NCBI RefSeq assembly: GCF_043641665.1
Contig: NC_092193.1
Span: forward strand, 11,896,501 to 11,960,500
DNA from: Enoplosus armatus
Taxonomy: Eukaryota; Chordata; Actinopteri; Centrarchiformes; Enoplosidae
Direction: 5' to 3'
Length of the DNA: 64,000 nucleotides
Part shown: one piece after another, positions 1 to 12,700 of the stretch
Position numbering within the stretch: position 1 is the stretch's first letter
How the letters are laid out: each line of letters opens with the position of its first letter
Notes under the pieces: model-generated
What the model was told of the DNA's origin: nothing
Seen by the model: the letters and a program-made list of their open reading frames with translations, nothing else
The model's database searches: none
Program-made: the position numbers and the translations under genes

Positions 1-655
1 TTTACTATTATCTCTAACCTCTCTGAGCACTGGTCAATACAGAGGAGTCACTGCTGTGCTTAATGGTTTATGACAGCTCTCATGACTTCTCAATATAGCA
101 TCATGCCCCACTAGCCTTGACCAGCTGCATTAATACCCAGCATTTCCTCTGTGTTCATTTAACAACCAGCACATCAAGGACTAGGCAAACTGTGGACTAA
201 AAATATGCCGACTGCACACTGAAGTCTCATTAAGGTGCTAGAGTCAAATTTATAGAGCAAGTAAGAAGAATAAAGGCATCTTTCCTCTTGCTAATTTCAC
301 ATTTAATTGCTAAGCTCTGTCTTTTCTTAGAAGATGGTATTTGATTGAAAGCTTGGCAATTGAATCTGCCATGTGCAGTGGAAGCCTTTTTTTCCTATTA
401 TTTGGTCCAAATACTTGCAAGTATTTATGCTCTAACAACTTTTACAAAAACTTCAACCTCAGTGTTAAACACGCCTAACTTAGACAACAACCGCAACAAA
501 CCTAGAAAAATGTAAACAAGGAAAACAGTCTATAAAGAAACTACCAATGAAACCTATAGTTCCTTTTGTACACACTATAAACACAAGTATTTTAGTACGT
601 GATGAGAGCAGAAAAGCATAAAAAAAGGACATAAAGTTGTATTCAGTGTTCTTAC
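1..655. other. prkag2 intron (partial), no coding sequence seen
   Basis: This is AT-rich intron sequence downstream of the last prkag2 exon in the window. No exon of the following CBS segment, repeat or RNA gene was recognised. Confidence 0.6.
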
Positions 656-737
656 CCACAAAGCTCTGCTTCTCTGTGTCCCATAGTGGAGCAGCTCGCA
701 CACCATTTGCTACCAAGGCAAAGAATGCTTTCTTAAC
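656..737 (-). CDS. prkag2: prkag2 exon, CBS repeat 1 continued
   Basis: The exon is 82 nt. It encodes [20 protein letters not shown] followed by TEKQSFVG, matching the conserved CBS1 strand that forms part of an adenine-nucleotide site. The acceptor is TTGACAG and the donor GTGG|GTAAGA. The next exon (human GMLTITDFI) is not between 1 and 655 and must lie outside the window. Confidence 0.95.
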
Positions 738-3700
738 CTGTCAAGCAAAAACACCATCCAATTAGATTATAAACTATACTTCATAACAATATGTGATTAT
801 CTTTTCTGGAGCTGAAACACTTAAACTATTAGTTGATGCTTTTATGTGTTTTCTATTATTCTAAATACTGGTAGAACAAAACAAGACATTTCAAGATGTC
901 ACCTCAGGCTCTCTAAACTTGTAATGGGAATCTTGTTCCACAGACTAAACGATTAAGCAAAAGAAAGAATCAACAAATTAATGTCCAGTCAAAAATAATC
1001 TTTGGTTGCAGCCCTCGTCATCATCTGATGACTTGAGAGACACTTGTCATGTATTTTGTGAAGCTCAATCTAAACTCTTGTTGGCTTTGTGTTGGTTTCA
1101 GTATTTCCATTTCTTTTTAGATAAGGATTCTCCACTCTGAGCTTCAGTGGATTTAGTGGTTGAAGATCTACACATCAAAGAGGTCAGACCTCCTCGGGAT
1201 TACTGTTTAACAGCTTTACGACAATTCCATCAACATAGAAACTGCTCTGAGGCAAATATTAGCGCTTATCTTATTGTACATTAACTTAGGCTGAATGTCT
1301 CTTTCGGTCCTCAAGACAAGCAACCTCAATAGCATATAAAGGTCCGTCTGCAGGCAAAAGAAACGTTATTTTGTCACAGTACTAACTTGGAGAGCTGTGT
1401 CGAACACAACCAGCTTGGAACTTGTGGGGACGATGTCGTAGCACTTGTGGGATTTCATGAAGCGCATGTAAATATCACTCTCAGGTTCAGCAGCTGTAAG
1501 AAGAAAAAGCAGGAAAGTACTTTTAGAGGAAGGAGAAATCTCTCAGGGAACATATAATGAGAGCCTGGAAACAAAACACACTCTCAGAGCCTAAACAACC
1601 ATTACGGGTCTGGATCACTTACAGCCACTTTACTGCTCCATCTTACAGATAATTAAGCTCTGCTTTAAGCACCAACAAGCACAGAAACAGTGGAAAAACA
1701 CAGGCAGTACTGTAAGAAGTTAGGTCCTTCACAGAAGATGCAGTTTGATGATTACAGTAAGTTTTTTTCTCACATGTGGCGGTCAAACACAGCGCTAATT
1801 CATCTATTAGTTTACTGACAAAATGAAATTAATTTAATTCAAAATAAAACATTTACTTGATCCAGCTCCTCAAATGTAAAGATTTGTTGATTTTCACTGT
1901 TTTATAAATTGAAAAACTGATTGTTGGCACATGACATAACTCTGGGGTCTGGGTACTTTTGTCATTACTTTTTTCCTGATATTTTTGAATGATTACTCAA
2001 TGAAAAATAGTATTTTCTTTAGTTGCAGCCTTCCTCACATGCTGCAAGACAATGAATTCAAAAGCTTTAATTACCATGATAAAATGTATAGAGGAGGCCT
2101 GTTGAGTGTCTCTTTTAAATGCAAGCAGCCTCTCCCGCATTTCACAGGTATCCCTCATCATTTATCAAGACAGCGGCGTAAAAGTATATCGACTGAGACA
2201 TTTAGATAAAGGCATCTGTTATGATGACAAATTGGTGTAGAGGGAATCCCCCAAATTTCAGAATTCAGAGCGGATGATGTCTGTGGAGAGCACTGTCTGA
2301 TACTGCGAACAGTCTTTAAAAACACATCTAACTCTGAGCATGCTACAAACACCAGACTATCATTTTGGCAAGAAACAACTGGAATCCCTGTGAGTCACCT
2401 GTACATTGCATTTCTAGAGCAGTGGGTCAGCAGATATCGCAGTGGGACACTTACCATCATCATCTAGTTCAAGTTTCTCCAGCATGCCTTCGAATAAACC
2501 GTAGACCTGTGAGGGGAAAGGAAAAGGTCTGAAGTGAAGAGCGCAGCAAATCCTCACAACAACACACGGCAGCGCACGGCAAAACTTTGCTGTAGGTTTG
2601 TGAGTGAGCAGCAGGGTGAAGCGACTTTTCCCCAGCGGCCCCAGCAGACTGTGGTCACAGCGAAGTGCGGTGCGCAAAACACCAAAATAAAACAAAACAA
2701 AACAAAAACAAAAAACGTCGCGCCCCACCGGCGTTTTGCCGATTATATAAAGCTCCTCCAGGTCCGCTAAATATACACAGGTAACGTGACAAAAACCTTG
2801 TGCTGTGCAGCCGCAGCTTTAGTGGCACATTATTATCAGACTACACACACCCCTTTAAAAAATTCGGAGTGGAACAGTCCTGATCCATTTGCTGCAGTAG
2901 GGGGGGAAACCAATGCCGACACGCTGCTCAAACAGCCACTACACAGGCGTGAGAGACTGAGCCCCACCACAATAAACCAGCGGCATTCATTGTTAGAGTT
3001 ATAATCTGCCAAACAACACTCACCACGGGAAAAGTCTCTCACATGAAGCGCGGAGAAAAAGGCAGGAAGCTCCACGCTCTGTGGACACACCCCTCCATGC
3101 AGAGCAACCTGCTTACTTCACCATATTAGGAAATCCCTTACGTTGCTTAGCAGCAAGAAGCTGGGGATGCCTTGTCACCGAAGAGTTAATTTCTTCTGAC
3201 AAAACGAACAACATGGCCGAGCTCTACAAAAACAACTCTTTTGGAGCCTTGATAGTGGCAGCAACTTGAGAATATGACACGCACACGATGCTATTTGCAT
3301 CTCACAGACACACAGAGGCGAGCTCCCAGCATGGAATACGCTGCATCATGCTGAGAGATTTGCATACTCAAAAGCCTGGCTTGTTGATACATTATTTCCC
3401 TTGGTCCCTAATTTGCAAGTATATCCACAACAAGCCACTGCAGCAGTATGAGAAAGCCTGCATACCTGCTCTGGGATGCAACACAGTCCCCAGTGTCGCC
3501 CTGCAATGGTGACACAGCGCTTCTCTCAGCCAACAACTGCTACTGCACTTTCATAAATCTCGCCCTGCTGCATTACAGCGGGCATGCAGCCTGCTTTGGT
3601 ACTACAGCAAACTCCAGGGAGGGCGGACATACACAAATCCATTAAATGAATTGCTTTTGAAATTGGATTTGGCCAACAGAAAACCACAGCAGCATCACAA

Positions 3701-6700
3701 GATTATTTTGTGAGCCTCCCTTATGTATGATGGAGAGGGAAGAAGAGGGGGGGCTGGGCACAGAGATGCTGACAGGCACTGACTCATCGCTCTTCAACCA
3801 CAATCATGAGTCCTTGGGTGTTAATATCAACAGTATACAATGCTGGTGATGAAATATTGATTTAACCTTCTCTGGCTAGAATCCACAATCACTCACAGCA
3901 GACAGGTGGAGACAGACCTTCAGATAATTATTCATTAAAAGGGCACAGAAGTAATTCCTCACTAGCTCTGGGGAATCCGGTATCACCTCCTGACTCAGAC
4001 TGTGGTGAATCCTAAATACAATCCACAATGAAAACCCTGAACTACTTGCAGTAGTCCTGTTTTTTGCAGTAACACTCAATTTTGCACTCGCTTACACCCG
4101 AGATACTGCTTCAATGCCAAGACAATATCTACATTCTCCGCACTATTTGCATCAGTGGCAGAACAAACACAGTCCTGTTCAGAAACAGCCTGAATTCAAA
4201 AGATTTGCATCATCCATGCTTTCTGTTCACCGCTGTCCAAGTGAACCCTTATGACACACACACACAAACAGCAGCACATGACTCATGGACAGAAGGCATG
4301 CAAGGCCACTGTTGACTAGCCACAAAGGAATAACAGTTATCAGTTAACATCTTGTGATCCATGCTGTATTTATCAGTATTTTCAGGAAATATGAATTAGT
4401 ATTACTGATATTGAATTAGTGCAAAGATACAGCACGTTACCTGCAAATTCAGTACTCACTCAGTCTTATTTTTGAGTAAAAGCAATACATGTTTGACCTA
4501 TTTTAGGAATTCACATGCATTTGTTATTCCTGAGCCTCAGGACAGTTCAGTCATTACTTGTGAACTCATACCACTCTCTTCAAAAGGTGACCTTTAAACC
4601 TAGTTTTGTACCTGTCATGTGAAATATCTCTGCTCCATAAACAGTGCACCTACTTTGTGGAGCCGTTAGATGCTACAGTCTCCACACCAAGTTTATGTTT
4701 ACGTTCTAACATTGCTAACTAGTCTAAGAAAAAAGTCACACCTAAAATCTATTTGAGTCGTAGCGACGTTCATTTATTTCACAAGCAGCAACTGAATTGT
4801 CTCGAGGCAAACAAACAACATTAATTTTTAAAATAAACAGCATTCAACTTTAAATGGTAAATCTTTGCCGTGAGACTCACTGGTTGTGAGGTAGAGTAAG
4901 ATGGCACGGGGCTCGAGGAAGGGATTGGGGGTTTAGCAGAGGGAAGGCTGAAGCGCTGTCCTGTGTCTGGAGGCGTGGAGAGCGAGCGGGACCGGGAGCT
5001 CGGCTCCAGGCGTTCTGGGCTGGGCCTGCTCGGCTGGGCCTCCTGGGTGAACACTGGTTGGCTGGACGACTGGGTTGGGGTGGTGGGTGGTGTGGAGAGT
5101 CCTGAGGCTGCAGGGAGATAAAAAAAAAAAGGTCTACAACAGATACCACAACTTATCTCTTGCTTCTCTTGATGTCAATCCATACTGCATTAGTGACACT
5201 AAAACGCAGGGTGGATTGACATCGTTGATGGGCTTAGTTGGCAAGAATGAGGTGCTACAATCGTGACTGCCGCAGATACCATCAATGCTACAGAGAAGGA
5301 ATGCATATCGGATCCAGAGATAAGGCCTCAGCCCAGTCGCTGGCAGACAGGGATGCATCATTACAACCAACCACCATTACAAAGACAGCTACAAAACTAC
5401 AGTTACATTAACTTGAATAACAATTAGCAGCATGTGTTAGCTTCAATAGACGTCTTCGACAAATATAAAAACACAAAGCAACTTAAAGAGTCCAGCTTGT
5501 GTTATTTATTTTTTCGATACATGTTTAAAAATAATCAATAAATCTACAAAATGTTGTATGATTGGCAGGCTCATTTCAAAAAAGGCTTTGACATTTTAAA
5601 GGCCCTACGCAGTCATTGTCAACCCACACAGGTGTTTCCACTCTTTTGCCTGATGCTATAACTGTGTGGGAATATAATTATAACAAAGCTCTGCCTAACT
5701 TCAGGTCTAATTAGCCAGAAGTGAAAACGCCTGTGTGGGTGTGCAGAGCCTTTAAATTTTGTTAATCCATTCTGTAGTGTGCCCTCCAATCTTACACTGG
5801 TTTCGTCTCTTGCTTTTATAATAGTTTGTTTTCATCCTGTGTGGGATCAGTGGCCTAAAGCTGAACAGTGTTACATCTCTGTGGGTTGGACCACATTACT
5901 TTTTTAGCGTGACTAATTGGCCGCATGTCTTTACATTAAAATGTGGATGGTGAAGAAATTGTAAAGGCTAAAAAGCCTCAAAACAAAAACTGAATAACAG
6001 AATGGAATATGACAAGAAGGCAAAAGTTTAATTTAAAAGCTTTTTTAAAATGATTTTCAAATCCACTGAATATTGGACAAACGAAACTATAAGGTGGCAT
6101 ATTTAATGATGATTTTATTTTATTTCTACATTTGGTTTTACTGCATATTCTAATGTAAATGTAATTATCCCGTTTTAAAATGTATTCATCAAGTAAGTGA
6201 TTATATTTCTGCTTCCTCAATGACACTGCAGTGAACTGACAGCTGTTGACATCTGCATCACTCTGCATCACTCTGCATTAATGAAAAATCCCTTGATGGC
6301 ACTCCAAAGCTCATCTAAATAATTGATCTAAAAAGCAATCAATAATGGAATCAATATTGGAAAAAGAAACACAATGAATCATGCAGGCCGCCTTTTTCCT
6401 GTTCCTGGCGCTCCTCCACAATAACTCGGCCGATTACGACATAAGCAGCTGCATTAAACCTGACAGTGTAACAGTCAGCTGTGTGTGACGCAGCTCCTCC
6501 TGCCGCAGTGTCAGGTTGAAGGTGTCAGTCACATGACAGCCCTCACAAGCTCTTTCACATCAGGCATCGCAATCTTACGCAGGGTGACATGTGACACGGC
6601 TCCACCCCTCTGACATATTTCTGAGGCCAGACAATGAGTGGCATGTGTGATGTGGATCAAATGGTTCACAAGTCTTCCACCATGAGACTTCCAGTTGACT

Positions 6701-9700
6701 TCTGTTACGTCCACATATCCAACACCAGTGTGACGGTAAAGCCGCGAGTATATAAATGTCACATGAGGACTCAACCGCCGGCGTGAAAATACAAGAATTT
6801 GTTTCACAGAGAAAACTGAGACCATTAATAAGTCATTTGAACATATGACTGAGAAATAGTAAAAAGTATTTAGGGCTTTCTGTTATCTAAATATTACCTT
6901 TGAAAAGAGAATTATAAAAAGAGAATTCAAGTCAGGACATTCATGTGTCGAGTGAACATTTTTCCTTGGTTTGTCCAAGTGCACTCCACACTATCTCTTG
7001 ACATTTAGTTGGCATGCACCAGCCCTCTTTGGCGTACCCTGCTTCCGCTGTGTAGCCTTCTTATTTTAGCTGCGCTGTTGTGGCACATTCCACAGGAGGA
7101 GATAACAGGAGGGCTGGGAGCCCTCTCTCCATTCTGGTTAATAGCGGGCAGCTAGACACCAACCAGGAAACAGGAAATGGATATCTTGGTGTAAGTAGTC
7201 CAACCAACTTTACATATTAAAAAAAAACTTGCATATATAATATTTTAGAGTGAAGCTACCTTAGAACATACCACAGAATAATAGGGAGCATTGATTTGTA
7301 AGGTAAATCTCTCCTTAGCCTGATAATCAGAGTGAATTGCCATTTCCACATCACTTCATTATGCAGCTATTTAATTTAGAGATGAAACGATTAGTCAAAT
7401 TAATCAATTAGTCAACTCACAGAAAATTCATCTGCAATTTTTCAATTAGAAATGCCAAATATTCCAGCTTCTCAATTGTGAGGATTTACTGCTTTTTTTT
7501 GTCTTATGTGATAGTACACTGAATATTTTTGTCAAAACAAAACAAGCAATGTAAAGATGACACATTGGGATTTAGGAATTCCTTATGGGTAATTTTCACT
7601 ATAGACTTTTTATAGACCAAAAGTTAAAAGATAGACCAAAAGATTAACTGATAAAAACTGACAAAATAATTGTCAGTTGTAGCCATAATTTACAGTTTGA
7701 GCTGAAACGATTAGTCCATTAATCGATAAGTCAATAATCAGCAACAAGTTTCATAATCAATTTATCATTTCAGTCATTTTTCAAGCTAAAATAGGCAGAA
7801 AATGCCAAATATTCTCTGGTTCCAGCTTCTCAAATTAAAGGATTTGCTGATTTTCTCACTTTTAAGACATCACCTTGGGCTTCAGGAAATTGTGATGGGC
7901 ATTTTTAACTATTTCCTGACATTTCATAGACTAATCAATTAATAAAAAAAAATCTGAGATGTGGGAAGTGATTCAGAGGTGTAGAGGCTGCTCAGAAGGT
8001 TGCATAGGCTAATCACACTTGGTTGTTCTATTGGACTTTACTGCGATCTGTGTTAACGTAACACCTATGAAAGCAGATCCTCTCAGTGTGGGTGCCCCCC
8101 GAGGAGTCGACAGGGTGTTTTCAGTCAAGGGAGGGCTACTGCGACAGTGAGGCTTCTGCAGGCCCAAAAAACTGCATCATGGCAAAACATTTAAATGAGC
8201 AGCCACTCTTCAAACAGACACACAGTGCTGCCGAGAAGCACACAGACATCCTCTAATTGGCAACTACTGAAATTTCTCAAGTAGATGTCAGCTTCTTAAA
8301 GGGTGCAGTGAACAGTAAGCGACGTAATTGCACTTATACAGTGTAGAGGCTCTGATCAAAGGACTTGCGGTTTAGGCCGAGGTGTCACCACGTCGTATAC
8401 TGCTTTTACGATGAACTCAGCATCTTATACAGCCACATATGGACGTACATCATTATGACAGGACTCTGGCTCCTCTCATCTACTCCACTGAGGTCAGACT
8501 GACTCTAAATCAGGAGCAGTAAAGTCTGTGATAAAGTGCCACTTGAACAGCCACACAGTGTGTCCCAGTGCTTCACTCATCGAGCATTACGAGCTAACAC
8601 TTACGCTACGATAACTGCAATAAGTCTGCATGGTGGTCTGTGCTTTTTGTTTGCCAGCCATCTTTTCTGTCACTGTTCATGGCCAGCTTCCTGTCATTAA
8701 AACCTGGAGTATCAGGTATGGAGATACTGTCCCCACGCATGAGGAAAAAAAACCAAAGAATTCAGCTTAGCATGTTCTGACTGTCTCTACTTCAGCTCAA
8801 ATGCTTCCTGTCAATTTAAATTAAGCTTTCAAAATAGAGCAGCTATTCTGTGTGACTCCCTTAGGATATGGGACAGAAATAATGACATTGACCTGACACT
8901 GTGTCGGATGGAGTGTCTATAAATCACTTTACCATAATGACAGGATTACTCCAAAATAAACACATTTCACTTATGCTGTTCCATTTAATTCAGCCACTGC
9001 ATTAACAAGACTGCTGTCACATACGTCTGTCATAGAGAACATCGCTTGGACGTTTAAATTAGTGGAGACATATTAATCAAGCACAATGCATGAAGCATCA
9101 TGCAGTATGTGCCCTAATTCGGATGCATCTCTATGAATGTGGCAAAGTGACAGCCAACCTCTTGCCCCCGGTCAGCCCCTCACATATAGCTGTACCACTT
9201 TGGTCTGTGTCCTGTCACAGATGTACAGCATGCATTTGTGAAACCAGAGACCAGTCATGTAACCAGCACCTAAACTATATGGAGCACCTGAGGCCAAAAT
9301 GAACAGCATTCAGCACCTATATATACACACAGTGTTAACTAGATGAAAGTATAGATGTTGTTTGACTGTAAACATAAAATATCTGAATCCAAGACTACTG
9401 GACACTGCAGGAAAGTGTGGAGATAAAGGAGTAACGGAGCAGGTGAAGAGATCAGCACATTACCAGAAAGACATGAAGCCTCGGACTGATGCCTCCCTCC
9501 TAGCCCATCTTGCTCCTTCCGTTTCTTGCTCCTCCTCAGGCTGCCAAACCTCTTCATGGAACGCAGTGGGTTGCGGGTTTAAAACTAAATTTGACCATGA
9601 CCATCCGCATCACGATAGGGGCGCAGAGATGTCTCAAAACTGTCCCACGAGAGTTACTCCATTTGCTAGATGGAGAAAGTTGTACAGAAATTAAGTTGAA

Positions 9701-12700
9701 AAGTATATCCAAATGATGCGAATCCACAGATCTAGAGTAGAATGGTTAGTCTCTGAAGCTGTTTAGTCTTTAGGAGAGAGATGGTCCTTTTAATTAAAGG
9801 AGGAAACTGATCACCTTCAATCGACGGATGAAGAATATATATAACAGTCTTCTGGCTTCGTCTGCAGGAAAAAACTAATTTTGGCTATTCCATGAAGTTG
9901 AGCATTCCACTTTTTCTTGGAGCCAGCAGTACTAGTTACAAACAGAAAACAAAAACCGCAGCAAGACTAAGCTTGCATTTCCAGGCACAAAAAAAATCCT
10001 CCAGGGCCACAGAGCACAGACTCAGCAGGACGCAGTGTACAGTATCTGTGTCAGCTCATGCATTTGATGGAAAAGACACGGAGAGTATGAAAGCTGTAAA
10101 TTCCACACAGCTTCAGCTGAGAAATGTCTCTCTCTCAAGTGATGAAAATATCAACTGGAGCGCCTTTCCCCCCTCTACGCGGTGTCAGTGCTGTAAATTG
10201 TCAGGTGCAGCTGTGGGTGGCGTCTCTTTAATATAGCACACATGTCAGGAGCCTGTAAAAGGAGGCCAGTCCAGAAGGATACGCCAGCGATTGGCTCAGG
10301 CTGCATATCTCCCCGCCCCCCCTTCACTGCCCTCCCTCTGCCCACAGAGTAAAGTCAGCACAGGCACATCTCACTCCCTCTTCACACAATGTGACATACA
10401 TTCAGGATCACACAATCTCAGCGTTTCCCCGAGATAAAAACTCCCTCCTTTATAATTCCTCTGAATTTGCAGTTCAAAGTTAAAGGGGATTACAAATACA
10501 GACATAAAGGTTGTGGTTTTGAGCTGAGAGTCCTGCAGCTCTGTCATTTGCACAGCCAGCTGTCTATAACTTTGGGAGGCCTGACCTTTAAGACTGCTGA
10601 GGCCAGCCCCCGTCAGACGAAAGCAGGGGGACATCCCATGTTCTGTCAGCTGATCAGAAAGCCTCCATTCAATACCACCAGCCTCCCCTACCCTTAACAG
10701 ATGGCCCACTCAGTATTTGCTGCTCACATTAGCTACAGCATGTCCAGTACAGATCTCAATTAACATGTTGTGCAAGTGTTCCACTCCACTCAATGGGTCA
10801 ATGGCCAATATGAGTGAGGGGTTGAAATATAAGTGATGAAACCAGTCACCTCAAACATCCTGGGATACTCACTGTGATAAAGTTTTCATAATCCTAATAC
10901 CATAAATTCACTTTTGCTTGTGTTGACGGTTGCTAAGTTTTAGATCCATGAGGATTTTACATACCGTTTATACACACATCTGTGTGTCCATGGTGTATTT
11001 TGTTAAGCTCATACCTAGCTTAGCTTCCCCACTAAAAATAAATAATAAAAATAAAACCATTCTGCCCTTGTAAGGCCTGCTTTTTGTGAATTTGGAAAGT
11101 TAAAACTGCCTGGTTCCTTTATTTACTGACAACATACAGCACACAGTAGCAACAGAGAGTGCGAGAGAGAGACAGAGAGGGGGGGGGGACTCATGGCATG
11201 GTTGTGTGAGGAGCTCCTGAGAGTCTGGTCACTTCCAGATAAGGGTATGAAAGTGCTGCAGTTGCCTTCAGCAGTGAGAGACTGACAATGTCCAGGCGAT
11301 GGGAAAACACATATTTAGACCAGACGGGAATGAGAAGACTTTCTGATCATATTTGTAGCAGATATGGATATAAATGCACCTGAGAAAACAGTCACCTAAT
11401 AAAAATTATGCAAATGATACAAAGCAACAATTCTGAAAAAATACCTCTATGTTTACTAAAATGGTAAAATAAAATACTGACAATAATAATGTAGGGGTTA
11501 TACAATTGATAGTTTATTCAACACTAGTTTGAGAACTAAATCAAGACAAGACTATGCCTTCAGCACACTCTTGTGGCGAAAGTAGGGTGACTACAAAAAC
11601 ATCCCACTAATAAAAATAGAAAAGCTGGTGCAGCCACTCAGTTTCTGCATGATATTTGTTTATAAGCATACTTTGTTGCTATCATCATTTAAAGCCACAT
11701 CGTTAGTCAGAAAATGAACTGAGAGGATGTAATGTCTCAAACCACATCAGACTCTAGAAATCCTGGCATGAGAAGGCTGTAGCAGTCGATGTGTTTTGGT
11801 GTGTTTTAGTTTGGTTACCATCAATAACAATCTCCAGAGGAAACGGAGCGAGCCGACTCTTGAGGTCTGGCCTCTAACAGAACTATTCCACCAGCCACTG
11901 CCAAGCTGACCCTCTGCGAGGAAACAGAAGAATGGGTATATGTACGAGCCAAAAACATATGACTCATCTTTGTGCCGTTTGATGCTGCTTCCAGCAGGGC
12001 TGTTTCCGTGTAAAACAGGCTGGTTTTTGTTATGTAATAATCAGCCGCCCAAATACATGGAGACATGAGAGCTGAAAATCTGCCCGGTAGGTCTGTTCTT
12101 CATAAAACAAGCCCTTGTTCTGCCCAGACTGTCTCATTTTACTTGTTAGTGCATACCAATATTACCATTATGTCATTAATGAGTTTAAACTTTGATATTG
12201 AAGAATGTACTATGGCTGGAGTCGGATGCCAAACCTGTAACTTAATCTACTAAACTGGCTTTGAAATGCATTGCTCAATGCTAGTAGTTGTGGCGCTAAA
12301 AATAAAAACCCTCTTTGATTCTGACCATAAACAAATCCAACCATTTCCTTTTCATAGTTGTTAACATCAAGAGGATGACTGATAATGAAGGAACATCTAT
12401 TCACACTCAAGTGATCGCCTATCTGTCTGACAAGGCTCGTGACCATGTTGGCCTGCAGGACATCCCAAAACAAAGCAGTGGATTTTTCTTTTTTTTTTTA
12501 CCATGGGGTAATCTAGGCTTCTACTTCCTTGTTGGCACAATAATGTTCATTGTGTGTAACTGAGAAAACGCTGCATTTTTTTATGTCAGGTCTGTCACAG
12601 GCAAAATATCTGAACTCATGAACTCAATCAAATAGACACAGGTTCCTGTATGCGGCTTTACCTCGTACAGCAGGAAACCCAAACACAGATAACATAATTT

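Noticed and set aside
480..716. 78-codon minus-strand frame as a small gene
   Set aside because: It contains the prkag2 CBS exon and runs into intron past a good donor site.
11160..11190. G-run as a regulatory quadruplex
   Set aside because: A single homopolymer beside GA repeats in an intron, with no second G tract arrangement that is convincing.
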